A stretch of 64,000 nucleotides of DNA from a bacterium 1xD42-87 (GTDB lineage: Bacteria > Bacillota > Clostridia > Lachnospirales > Lachnospiraceae), in NCBI GenBank assembly GCA_003611805.1, contig RAYM01000012.1, forward strand, positions 1-64,000, in the 5' to 3' direction. This document shows, one piece after another, positions 54,139-62,704 of the stretch. Within the stretch, counting starts at the first letter, position 1; each line of letters starts with the position of its first letter. Position numbers and translations under genes: made by a program. The notes under the pieces are model-generated. The model had not been told where the DNA came from. It did not search any database and was given only the letters and a program-made list of their open reading frames with translations.

Positions 54139-54675
54139 TTAATCTATTCTCTTTTCAAATCGGAACATTCCATCCGAAAATTGCTCATCAAATTCTTCAA
54201 CATCCATTTCTGGCTTATTCGGGTCAGGATGAAATTTATTAAAAAATTCAACAATATGAAATCCACATCTATTTACATAAAAGTGTATATTACGCTGTTC
54301 AAAGTATGGCGTTACCGTCTCCCAAATTTTCACTTCTGGATGTAACTTTTCAATTTGACACCACGCAGCATATCCAACTCCCTTACTGTGAACATTCGGA
54401 GAAACGAACAGCAGGTCTAAATCTCCTTTTTCTCCATCAACTTTAATTACAGCACCGCCAACTTTTTTCCCTTCAAGAATAATACGATAAGCCTTTCCTT
54501 GGTCAATGGACTGTTCGATGGTCTCTCGTGAAATGATTTGACCATCTTCTTCAAAGTGGCTATCTCTACAACCAAACTCCTCCATAGCCCCATAGTTAAA
54601 AGCTTCTTGATTATCTAAAATGAACTGTTCTCGGTCATTTTCTTCCATCGGACACAACTGTATATCTTTTTCCAT
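54139..54675 (-). CDS. GNAT-family N-acetyltransferase
   Basis: About 178 residues. GNAT motifs: LEGKKVGGAVIKVD (strands 3-4), DLLFVSPNVHSKGVGYAAW (acetyl-CoA P-loop region, R/QxxGxG-like) and PYFEQRNIHFYVNRCGFHI (C-terminal strand). The start was set at ATG 54675 after AGGGGTGA; the frame is open for another 124 codons upstream through remnants of an XRE gene. Carried by the AT-rich island; the substrate is unknown. Confidence 0.82.
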   Translation of the reverse strand: MEKDIQLCPMEENDREQFILDNQEAFNYGAMEEFGCRDSHFEEDGQIISRETIEQSIDQGKAYRIILEGKKVGGAVIKVDGEKGDLDLLFVSPNVHSKGVGYAAWCQIEKLHPEVKIWETVTPYFEQRNIHFYVNRCGFHIVEFFNKFHPDPNKPEMDVEEFDEQFSDGMFRFEKRID

Positions 54676-55108
54676 TTCATCACCCCTACGATACCTAATT
54701 TGTTGTTCTCTTACTTCCGCCCTCGCTGTGGGTTTGGATTTTTCAGCAAGTCCGACTTCTGTGCAATCTTTTTCAGCCACTTCTTTTCGTCCTCTGGCGG
54801 CTTCGTCAACAGTCTGCAAGAAATTTCCCAGCGGATTGTCCTCCGGGACGCTGAAAAAATCGTCCTTATGCGCTTCTCGTAAGTCAAGAGCTATCTTGTT
54901 TGTGTCCTGCTGTATCACATGGCGGCAAAAGCTGTCATCATCAATATGGGCGGTGATAAGCTGTCTTAGCTGCAGGTCGGAAAAGCCGGGATTATGCTGC
55001 TTCATAACTTCCCTGCGCAGATTTTGAAAGATAGGTCTGTTCCGCAAGCTGTTCCAGCGTCAAGCCACGCTCTACACGCAGGTCTTTTAAGCGTTCCTGT
55101 ATTGTCAA
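54676..55108 (-). pseudogene. Decayed XRE regulator of a conjugative-type element
   Basis: From a TTG at 55108 the minus strand reads MTIQERLKDLRVERGLTLEQ (TTG read as Met), then LAEQT, the first half of an XRE helix-turn-helix. The frame then breaks. In the other frame EVMKQHNPGFSDLQLRQLIT, HIDDDSFCRHVIQQDTN and LREAHKDDFF continue, matching the C-terminal part I associate with such regulators. The middle is deleted. The second part is in frame with the GNAT gene. Confidence 0.65.
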
Positions 55109-55136
55109 CGCTAATTTGCATACACACCCCATATAC

Positions 55137-55550
55137 TTATTTCATGCTTCCCTGACACTCGCTACACTCTCTGTCATGGATAGAAATGATACCCCCACAT
55201 TTTGAACAAGTATATTTCTCTTTCTGCTGTTCCATGAATCTTTCCAAACCGTGCTGGCGAACAAACTCACTATTCTCCATGAGGCTCGCCTGATACCTTT
55301 TTATGTAGCTTTTTTCAAGGCTTTTTATCAGCTTGCAAGGGTAGTCGGTACACTCAAAACAATATGACCGTCCTTTGCCCTTGATACAATCTTTTATCTT
55401 GCATTTACAGCAGTGCTCCGGCTTTCCTATATCGCTGTTTAAGCAACCGTCACATGGCTTTTTATGGTAACAATGTTTATAGCAAACCAAACAGTTCATG
55501 CCGCAGGGAGCAAACATAGCCGTATCAATTTTTTCTGTTGGCATTTTCAT
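55137..55550 (-). CDS. DUF3795 cysteine-rich protein
   Basis: 137 residues. The DUF3795 core has regular Cys pairs: FAPCGMNCLVCYKHCYHKKP, CDGC, HCCKCKIKDC, YCFECTDYPCKLIK. A C-terminal zinc ribbon adds CSKCGG and CSEC. Such proteins probably bind zinc; function unknown. The start was set at ATG 55550 after AAGGAGGGAG. It lies in the mobile-element island, directly behind a transposase stub. Confidence 0.75.
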   Translation of the reverse strand: MKMPTEKIDTAMFAPCGMNCLVCYKHCYHKKPCDGCLNSDIGKPEHCCKCKIKDCIKGKGRSYCFECTDYPCKLIKSLEKSYIKRYQASLMENSEFVRQHGLERFMEQQKEKYTCSKCGGIISIHDRECSECQGSMK

Positions 55551-55573
55551 GGCTCTCCCTCCTTGTCAGACCG

Positions 55574-55633
55574 TTACCCTTTGTAGTCCCTTGTAAACTG
55601 TACTTTTGTGTGTGATAAACTATTTACATCCAT
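55574..55633 (-). pseudogene. Stub of an IS200/IS605-type transposase start
   Basis: A GGAGG ribosome binding site precedes an ATG reading MDVNSLSHTK, the usual beginning of IS200/IS605 TnpA proteins. The reading then switches to an unrelated VQFTRDYKG and stops after 19 residues. It is probably the joining point of an IS and other sequence; it now acts at most as a leader of the DUF3795 gene. Confidence 0.6.
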
Positions 55634-55763
55634 TTTGGCAACCTCCTTTGTTTTAGTACGGCTGGCGAACCTATACTAAATATAACACTGGAGATTTTTT
55701 ACTGTAAGCTAAAGCGGCTGTTGTCACACCTGCATAGTAGGTGGTTTTTTCTTCACTCATAAG

Positions 55764-55796
55764 AAAAGCCCGCAAACATTGAATTTACGGGCTTTT
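55764..55796 (-). terminator. Intrinsic terminator after the GGGtGRT gene
   Basis: AAAAGCCCG and CGGGCTTTT (9-bp stem, 15-nt loop) with flanking A and T runs, so it could work on both strands. It is 24 bp past the GGGtGRT stop and separates that operon from the mobile-element island. The remaining bases between it and the transposase stub hold nothing recognised. Confidence 0.85.
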
Positions 55797-55819
55797 AACA
55801 CTTTCTCTTATTCTAAACT

Positions 55820-56830
55820 TTAGAACTTCCCAGCCTTAGCCGCTTCCTCGATGGAAACAGCCACAGCCACGGTAGCGCCGACCATCGGGTTGTTACCCAT
55901 ACCGATCAGACCCATCATTTCCACGTGAGCCGGAACGGAAGAAGAACCCGCGAACTGTGCGTCGGAATGCATACGGCCGAGCGTATCCGTAAAGCCGTAG
56001 GATGCAGGACCCGCAGCCATGTTATCGGGGTGCAGGGTACGGCCCGTGCCGCCGCCGGACGCTACGGAGAAATACTTCTTGCCTGCCTCTGTTCTCTCCT
56101 TCTTATATGTACCTGCTACCGGATGCTGGAATCTGGTCGGGTTGGTGGAGTTACCGGTGATGGACACGTCCACGTTCTCTTTCCACATGATTGCCACGCC
56201 CTCGGGCACGGAGTTTGCGCCGTAGCAGTTAACCTTGGAGCGAAGTCCCTCAGAGTAAGGGGTTCTGCTCACTTCCTTCACCTCGTTGGTGTAAGGATCA
56301 TACTCCGTCTCCACAAAGGTAAAGCCATTGATTCTGGAAATAATTTTCGCAGCGTCCTTTCCGAGACCGTTCAGAATGACACGAAGGGGTTTCTGGCGAA
56401 CCTTGTTTGCCTTCTCAGCGATACCGATTGCACCCTCTGCAGCCGCGAAAGACTCGTGACCTGCCAGAAATGCAAAGCAGTCCGTCTCCTCCTCAAGGAG
56501 CATCTTGCCAAGATTACCATGGCCAAGTCCTACCTTACGGGTATCAGCCACGGAACCGGGAATACAGAATGCCTGCAGTCCCTCGCCGATTGCAGCCGCA
56601 GCGTCAGCCGCCTTCTTGCAGTCTTTCTTGATCGCGATCGCCGCGCCTACCGTGTATGCCCAGCACGCGTTCTCAAAACAGATGGGCTGGATCTTCTTCA
56701 CCTGCTCATATACATCTAAGCCGGCGTCTTTTGTGATTTTTTCAGCTTCTTCGATGGAAGAAATGCCATAGCTGTTCAATACGGAATTGATTTTATCAAT
56801 TCTTCTTTCATATGATTCAAATAAAGCCAT
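55820..56830 (-). CDS. GGGtGRT protein
   Basis: 336 residues of the protein family named after its GGGTGRT motif (SVASGGGTGRTLHPD, about residues 255-265). Other blocks are ACWAYTVGAAIAIKK, FAFLAGHESFAAAEGA and a Gly-rich MGLIGMGNNPMVGAT. There is no signal peptide or membrane segment. It follows a NifU/IscU-like scaffold gene, and the pairing is recurrent in Clostridia. The biochemical role is unknown; Cys and His residues could hold a cofactor. Confidence 0.9.
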   Translation of the reverse strand: MALFESYERRIDKINSVLNSYGISSIEEAEKITKDAGLDVYEQVKKIQPICFENACWAYTVGAAIAIKKDCKKAADAAAAIGEGLQAFCIPGSVADTRKVGLGHGNLGKMLLEEETDCFAFLAGHESFAAAEGAIGIAEKANKVRQKPLRVILNGLGKDAAKIISRINGFTFVETEYDPYTNEVKEVSRTPYSEGLRSKVNCYGANSVPEGVAIMWKENVDVSITGNSTNPTRFQHPVAGTYKKERTEAGKKYFSVASGGGTGRTLHPDNMAAGPASYGFTDTLGRMHSDAQFAGSSSVPAHVEMMGLIGMGNNPMVGATVAVAVSIEEAAKAGKF

Positions 56831-56874
56831 CTTATCTTCTCCTCCTAGTTATAATAAAGGTATCTTCATTTACT

Positions 56875-57567
56875 TTACTCTACTCTGGGATCAATGATCT
56901 TAACAGCGTCGTCCACACGACCGTACTGACCGCATGCCTTCTCATACGCTGTGTTCGGGTCGTCGCCCTTCTTGATGAAGTCTGTCATCTTGCCAAGGCT
57001 CACGAACTTGTAGCCGATAATCTCGTCGTTCGCATCCAGAGCGATCCCTGTCACATAGCCTTCTGCCATCTCAAGGTAACGGGGACCTTTCTTAAGCGTG
57101 CCGTACATGGTACCTACCTGGCTTCTCAAGCCCTTGCCAAGATCCTCAAGACCTGCGCCTACCGGAAGACCGTCCTCGGAGAATGCAGACTGTGTACGAC
57201 CGTACACGATCTGTAAGAACAGCTCTCTCATAGCCGTGTTGATAGCGTCACACACAAGATCCGTGTTGAGCGCTTCCATAACCGTAAGACCCGGTAAAAT
57301 CTCGGAAGCCATCGCTGCAGAGTGCGTCATGCCGGAACAGCCGATCGTCTCCACAAGCGCCTCCTGGATAATGCCTTCCTTTACGTTCAGGGTCAGCTTA
57401 CATGCGCCCTGCTGAGGAGCACACCAGCCTACGCCGTGTGTCAGGCCGGAAATATCTTTCACTTCCTTCGCCTGCACCCACTTTGCTTCCTCGGGGATAG
57501 GAGCACAGCCATGATGAACGCCCTGTGCCACTGTACACATTTCTTCCACTTCTTTTGAATAGATCAT
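56875..57567 (-). CDS. Fe-S cluster scaffold-like protein paired with GGGtGRT
   Basis: 230 residues. IscU/NifU-like core: LVETIGCSGMTHSAAMASEI with the conserved Cys, and GVGWCAPQQGACKLTLNV with another. A third candidate is YEKACGQYGRV. Longer than IscU (about 130 residues), with an extra C-terminal beta region. It is 44 bp upstream of GGGtGRT on the same strand and likely co-transcribed. Scaffold or carrier of a metal cluster for its partner is inferred. Confidence 0.82.
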   Translation of the reverse strand: MIYSKEVEEMCTVAQGVHHGCAPIPEEAKWVQAKEVKDISGLTHGVGWCAPQQGACKLTLNVKEGIIQEALVETIGCSGMTHSAAMASEILPGLTVMEALNTDLVCDAINTAMRELFLQIVYGRTQSAFSEDGLPVGAGLEDLGKGLRSQVGTMYGTLKKGPRYLEMAEGYVTGIALDANDEIIGYKFVSLGKMTDFIKKGDDPNTAYEKACGQYGRVDDAVKIIDPRVE

Positions 57568-57720
57568 GTGATAACTCCTTTCGATTATGTAATAATTATT
57601 TGATAACAGGTCATAACGCCTGTCATAACCGCCATTCTCATTGTCTCATATCAGAGGGAAAAAATCCAGATATTTGTAAATATTTTTCTTACTTTAGCAG
57701 CAGAAGTTCCGGCTGAACTG

Positions 57721-59919
57721 TTACCCCATAAAGTACTCCGATATATCAAAGCTGTTTATGAGCGCAAGACCGTTCTCCTCCCTGCACTCCAGCCAGCTTG
57801 CGCTGCTTCTCGTCCAGCTTCTTAAAGAGTAATTAAACATCTCTTCCGTGCATCGGCAGTGCGGATCGCTCTTATCCAGATTCCGCAGGATACAGTTCTC
57901 GCATGGCGTATCCCTGTTCTGCAATGCCTTATAACAGATATCTCCGATCTTCACATCCGGCGAATCCACCAGCACCTTTTTATTGATAAAGCTGATCTCA
58001 TGGTTATCCGGATTTACCACATAAACAAAACTGTCCAGATTGTCAAAAACAGCAACCTGCGCCACAAAATTCTGCAGCCGGTCCATCAGACCGATCTGAA
58101 GAATGTGCGCTTCCATCAGACGGAACAGGGAACGGACTTCTTCCATCGCACTCTTAGACAGCTCCATCTGCACATCCTCATGGTTTTCAAAAACGATGGC
58201 GCCCTGAAACTCTCCCTGCGAAGTCAGCGGATAGTAGAGCATACTCTTAATGCCTTCCGCCCGGAAATACTCGCGCATCTCCTCCGCCGTCAGATCGTAA
58301 TCGTGAATCATTGCCGCGCCAGGAAAGAAAGAGTAAAGGATCTCATTCACCATCCGTTTCAGCTCATAATGTTCCTCCGCTTCTTTTCCCGTGGCATACT
58401 TCTTCACGGTAAACTGGATGGTACGGGAAATCGGCAGAGAGTCGTTTCCGCAGATATACCCCCTGTGGAACTGATACTTCGCCGTCATCAGCTCCAGAGA
58501 AGACCGCAGCGCGGATTCCAGTACCTTATCCTCGAACAGGATCTGCATGACCTGATCCTCGATGTGTCTGTCATAATCTATCGTCTTAGTCATATCATAG
58601 CCGACTTTTCTGTTGGCATGATAGACCGTCGTACTTGCGGCATGATAGACGCGGTAGCCGTCCTTACCGTTCGCCTTAACCGTATACACAGCCCTGTCCG
58701 CCTTCTCAAAAAGTTCCTCGTATGTTTTGCCGTGGTAAGGGTATACGGCAACGCCCACGCTGCAGGTCACGCGGATCGGCTGCCCCTCAAAATCAAGATC
58801 ATATCTTACTGACTTTACAATATTTCCAGCCATCTCATCCGCGTCGGAAATAGTCTCCATGTTTCTCATATAAACAAGGAACTCGTCGCCGCCGATACGT
58901 CCGATCACGTCGCCGCCCTTGAACATTTCCTTCAGAATATCAGCTGTCTTCTCCAGAAGCTCGTCGCCGTTGGCATGACCAAGAAGATCATTTGCCTCCT
59001 TAAAATTGTCCAGATCAATAATCATCAGCGCACTCAGCGAATTCTCATTTCCATCCTGAATGGCGTTGTGAATCAGCTGTTCGGTCGCTCCCTGGTTATA
59101 AATGCCCGTCAGCGCATCTTTCTCGGCACGCAGAAGCAGTTCCATCTCCTTGAGCTTCCTGTCGTTGATATTGATCATACGGCCCACGATACGGGTCACA
59201 TACCCCTCCGCGCCCAGAAGGGAGGTCAGATTTGCCTGATACCATGTATAGTCCTCATCAAACCGCTTTATTCGAAATTCAATGGTGTCGTGCTTGGGAG
59301 ACTTAAGCAGGCTCTCCAGAACAGCCTTGTAATAGGCGACATCCTCCTTATAGATCATCCCGGCATTAAACCGCTGCATATATCTGCTGTGGATCTCGTC
59401 CTGCGCCATGCCGTACTCATCGTTTGTCCTGATAATCATAACATCCGTCTTGGCATTATAGTCAATGATCTTCTCGCCTTCCGCCTCGGACAGAATATGC
59501 AGACGCTCCGCCTGTCTCTGCAGTTCCTCCTCCACGTTTTTTCTCTCAGTCACATCCTCAATCACCGTGACAATCGTATATTTTCTTCCCTCCCGGGCAT
59601 ACAGATTTCCCCGTGCATGAAGCCAGCGCAGATTTCCGCTGCCCGTAACGGTACGAAACTCTGTATCCACCACGCCGTCGTCCTTCAGCACATCCCTGAT
59701 CGCCTGCCTGTAGGTCGGCAGATCATCGGGAATAATACTCAATTCCACCTTATCCAGGAATTTCATGCCCTGTACCCGGGAATAGCCCAGCATACGGAAA
59801 AATCCTTCATTGACAAAAATGGGCCGCATCTCCCCGTCCTCATACTCGAAGAAGCAGATTCCCGCTATGATATTGTCAATCATCGATCCAAAGTTTTCAA
59901 TGCTTAAATCAATCGCCAT
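57721..59919 (-). CDS. PAS-PAS-GGDEF diguanylate cyclase with C-terminal regulatory region
   Basis: About 732 residues and no membrane segment. Two PAS domains (about 10-125 and 140-255), then a GGDEF domain with an intact active site GRIGGDEFLVY (near residue 345) and no EAL. A GAF-like region follows (about 460-620), then a C-terminal domain with CENCIL and a closing Cys pattern near CRC. It should make c-di-GMP. The start was set at ATG 59919, with a GGGGAT site; the longer frame opens with GTG. It is adjacent to topB and a hexapeptide-repeat gene. Confidence 0.88.
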   Translation of the reverse strand: MAIDLSIENFGSMIDNIIAGICFFEYEDGEMRPIFVNEGFFRMLGYSRVQGMKFLDKVELSIIPDDLPTYRQAIRDVLKDDGVVDTEFRTVTGSGNLRWLHARGNLYAREGRKYTIVTVIEDVTERKNVEEELQRQAERLHILSEAEGEKIIDYNAKTDVMIIRTNDEYGMAQDEIHSRYMQRFNAGMIYKEDVAYYKAVLESLLKSPKHDTIEFRIKRFDEDYTWYQANLTSLLGAEGYVTRIVGRMININDRKLKEMELLLRAEKDALTGIYNQGATEQLIHNAIQDGNENSLSALMIIDLDNFKEANDLLGHANGDELLEKTADILKEMFKGGDVIGRIGGDEFLVYMRNMETISDADEMAGNIVKSVRYDLDFEGQPIRVTCSVGVAVYPYHGKTYEELFEKADRAVYTVKANGKDGYRVYHAASTTVYHANRKVGYDMTKTIDYDRHIEDQVMQILFEDKVLESALRSSLELMTAKYQFHRGYICGNDSLPISRTIQFTVKKYATGKEAEEHYELKRMVNEILYSFFPGAAMIHDYDLTAEEMREYFRAEGIKSMLYYPLTSQGEFQGAIVFENHEDVQMELSKSAMEEVRSLFRLMEAHILQIGLMDRLQNFVAQVAVFDNLDSFVYVVNPDNHEISFINKKVLVDSPDVKIGDICYKALQNRDTPCENCILRNLDKSDPHCRCTEEMFNYSLRSWTRSSASWLECREENGLALINSFDISEYFMG

Positions 59920-59967
59920 ACGCTCATCCCCAACACACACTTTCTCTTACTGTTTTACCAGCTCCGG

Positions 59968-60645
59968 TTACTGCCTTTTTTCTGCTATCTCACCCTGCCG
60001 CTTGTAGATGCTTCCCTGCTGAATTACCCCTCTCACCATGGAAGTCGGATAAATATTGGTGTTCTTACCGATCACCGTGCCGGGATTCAAAACGGAATTA
60101 CATCCCACTTCCACATTATCGCCAAGCATGGCGCCAAACTTTTTAAGCCCCGTCTCAAAAGTCTCCTCTCCGGCTTTCACCACCACCAGCGTCTTGTCGC
60201 TCTTCACATTTGAGGTGATGGAACCGGCTCCCATATGTGCCTTAAACCCGAGAATGCTGTCACCCACATAATTGTAATGGGGCACCTGCACCTTATTGAA
60301 GAGCACCACATTCTTAAGCTCGGTGGAATTGCCGACAACCGCGCCCTTTCCGACGATCGCACTTCCCCTGATAAAGGCACAGTGACGTATTTCCGCCTCC
60401 TCGTCGATAATTGCCGGACCGCCAATATAGGCGCTTGGAAATACTTTCGCGCTTCTTGCGATCCAGATATCACCCTCTCTTCTCTCGTACTTCTCCTCCG
60501 GAAGCGTCTCCCCCAGAGCGATAATAAATTCCTTAATCTTCGGCAGCGCCTCCCACGGATAGGTAAGCCCTGCAAACAGTTCCTTTGCGATTGTCTCATC
60601 CAAAGTGTAGAGCGCGTCAATAGTAGCATTCTGCAATCCGATCAT
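59968..60645 (-). CDS. Left-handed beta-helix (hexapeptide repeat) acyl/nucleotidyl transferase-like protein
   Basis: 225 residues with hexapeptide repeats: ARSAKVFPSAYIGGPAII, GSAIVGKGAVVGNS, VGDSILGFKAHMGAGSITSN and GCNSVLNPGTVIGKNTNIYP. It resembles the C-terminal acetyltransferase half of GlmU-type enzymes without the pyrophosphorylase half. The start overlaps the topB stop by 4 bp, so translation is coupled, although no functional link is known. Confidence 0.82.
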   Translation of the reverse strand: MIGLQNATIDALYTLDETIAKELFAGLTYPWEALPKIKEFIIALGETLPEEKYERREGDIWIARSAKVFPSAYIGGPAIIDEEAEIRHCAFIRGSAIVGKGAVVGNSTELKNVVLFNKVQVPHYNYVGDSILGFKAHMGAGSITSNVKSDKTLVVVKAGEETFETGLKKFGAMLGDNVEVGCNSVLNPGTVIGKNTNIYPTSMVRGVIQQGSIYKRQGEIAEKRQ

Positions 60646-62684
60646 TCTTTTTCCCTCTTCTCCTTTTTTACACCCTTATAAAACTGGGACGCATATTGAA
60701 ATCTGTGGTAGAGCGCATTCTGATTCGTCATCTGCTTGACGATGTTCGTTCTTCTGGTCACGAAATCACTGAGTTTCCCCATGTACTCTTCCTCTGTAAT
60801 CTCTCCGGCGGCGACAAGCGTCAGCCCTTTCTCCCAGCTCGCCGTCAGTCTCGGGTCTAAGAGCGGTTTTACCGAACCGGCAACCACCTCGTAAATCATC
60901 TCTCCCAGAAGCGTGGGTGTGATAATCTGCGTCTTTTTATTCAGATCCAGATACTTGATATGTACGAGTTTCTTTAGAATCTCTGCCCTGGTGGCGGAGG
61001 TGCCAATCCCGCTTCCCTTGATCTGCGCCCGCAGTTCCTCGTCCTCAATAAACTGTCCGGCGTTCTCCATCGTCAGAATCATGGTTCCCGAATTATACCG
61101 CTTGGGCGGGGAAGTCTCCCCCTCTTTCTTCTCAAGCGTTTTCCGTTCAAGCGGCGTGCCCTTTTTCAAAGCGCCCAGCGCCTCCATGAACGGCGCGTCA
61201 AAAGAGCTCTCCTGCTCCTCGTCGGCAGTCTCTCTTTCAGTATACTCCTCTGTCTTCTTTCTTGCAAAAGAATTTTGCGCAACTTCGAGATATCCCTGTT
61301 CCGTCTGCACCTTAAAACCGGAAATAAATGTTTCTCCCTTACATTTTGCCGTCAGCGAGATCTTCTGGTAGACTGCCGCCGGATAAAAAATGCTTAGGAA
61401 ACGTCTGGCAATGATCTCGTATACCTTCGCCGAAGTGGGATGCAGGCTGCCTAACGCCGCAAGCCCCTGTCCCGTTGGAATGATCGCGTAGTGGTCAGTG
61501 ATCTGCTTATCGTTCACATATCTCGTTTTCGCAATGCCCTTGAAGCGTTCCTCCTTTAAAATCCGCTCCGCAAAAGACGCCGTCGGCGGGTAGCTCTGCA
61601 ATCCCCTGATATTTTTTCCGATCTCCTTAGAAACCGCCGTTGACAGCACCCTGGCGTCCGTTCGCGGATAGGTGGTCATTTTTTTCTCATAGAGTTCCTG
61701 CGCGATCCTGAGTGTCTCATCGGGGCTGATCTTAAACAGTTTGGAGCAGTCGTTCTGCAGTTCCGCCAGATTGTACAGAAGCGGCGGGTTCTTCGTCTCC
61801 TTCTTCCGCTCGATCTTTTCCACCAGAGGCTTCTCCACCGGCTCCGCCTGCAAAAAGGACAGAAAATCATCCGCGTCCTTTTCTTCCAAAAAACCATTGT
61901 CCTTATAGATTTTCGGGGACTGGTAAAACCGGGATCCCTCCACGGCTTTCCACTCCAGAGCGCATTCATGCCCCGCAATATCAGCCTTCATCAGAATACG
62001 GTAAAAGGGAATCTTTACAAACTCCCGTATCTCCCGCTCTCTGTTTACCACCATACCGAGCACACAGGTCATCACCCTGCCGACGGAAACCACCGCCTTG
62101 TCAGCGTTCAGGTAATTCTTGATCGAATAGCTGTATTTTAAGGTGAGGGCGCGCGAAAAATTAATTCCCATAAGGTAATCCTCCTTCGCCCGCAGATACG
62201 CTGCATGGGAGAGATTATCATATGCAGAGAGATCCTTTGCCTCCCTGATGCCCCGCAAAATCTCCTCCTCCGTCTGGGAGTCGATCCACACCCGCCTTCT
62301 CACCTTTCCCGAAACCCCCGCCTGCTGTTCCACAAGGCGGTAAATGTATTCCCCTTCCCGCCCGGAGTCGGTACAGACATAGATTGTCTCCACATCCGCC
62401 CTGTTCAAAAGTCCGCTCACAATGCCAAACTGCTTTTTCACACTGTCAATGACTTCATACTTAAACTCATCCGGAATAAAAGGGATTGTCTCCAGCGACC
62501 ATCTCTTATACTTCTCGTCATAGACTTCCGGGTAACTCATGGTTACCAGATGCCCTACGCACCATGTTACAACCGCCTCATCGGACTCCATATAGCCGTC
62601 GCGGTTTCTCATATTATATTTTAACGCCTTTGCAAATTCCCGTGCCACACTGGGCTTCTCCGCAATATATAAACTCTTTCCCAT
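60642..62684 (-). CDS. topB: DNA topoisomerase III (type IA)
   Basis: About 680 residues. N-terminal TOPRIM domain (YIAEKPSVAREFAKAL, VCTDSGREGEYIYRLV) followed by the type IA core with the catalytic Tyr in MTTYPRTDARVLS, and the C-terminal part GSGIGTSATRAEILKKL. It lacks long zinc fingers at the end, as in many Firmicutes TopB. The start was set at ATG 62684 with GGAGA before it. Decatenates DNA and relaxes supercoils. Overlaps the hexapeptide gene. Confidence 0.95.
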   Translation of the reverse strand: MGKSLYIAEKPSVAREFAKALKYNMRNRDGYMESDEAVVTWCVGHLVTMSYPEVYDEKYKRWSLETIPFIPDEFKYEVIDSVKKQFGIVSGLLNRADVETIYVCTDSGREGEYIYRLVEQQAGVSGKVRRRVWIDSQTEEEILRGIREAKDLSAYDNLSHAAYLRAKEDYLMGINFSRALTLKYSYSIKNYLNADKAVVSVGRVMTCVLGMVVNREREIREFVKIPFYRILMKADIAGHECALEWKAVEGSRFYQSPKIYKDNGFLEEKDADDFLSFLQAEPVEKPLVEKIERKKETKNPPLLYNLAELQNDCSKLFKISPDETLRIAQELYEKKMTTYPRTDARVLSTAVSKEIGKNIRGLQSYPPTASFAERILKEERFKGIAKTRYVNDKQITDHYAIIPTGQGLAALGSLHPTSAKVYEIIARRFLSIFYPAAVYQKISLTAKCKGETFISGFKVQTEQGYLEVAQNSFARKKTEEYTERETADEEQESSFDAPFMEALGALKKGTPLERKTLEKKEGETSPPKRYNSGTMILTMENAGQFIEDEELRAQIKGSGIGTSATRAEILKKLVHIKYLDLNKKTQIITPTLLGEMIYEVVAGSVKPLLDPRLTASWEKGLTLVAAGEITEEEYMGKLSDFVTRRTNIVKQMTNQNALYHRFQYASQFYKGVKKEKREKE

Positions 62685-62704
62685 ACTTCTCCGCCCACTA
62701 TGCA

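Noticed and set aside
49801-55800. Possible CRISPR array or tandem repeats in the AT-rich part
   Set aside because: No regularly spaced identical repeats were found; only isolated inverted repeats.
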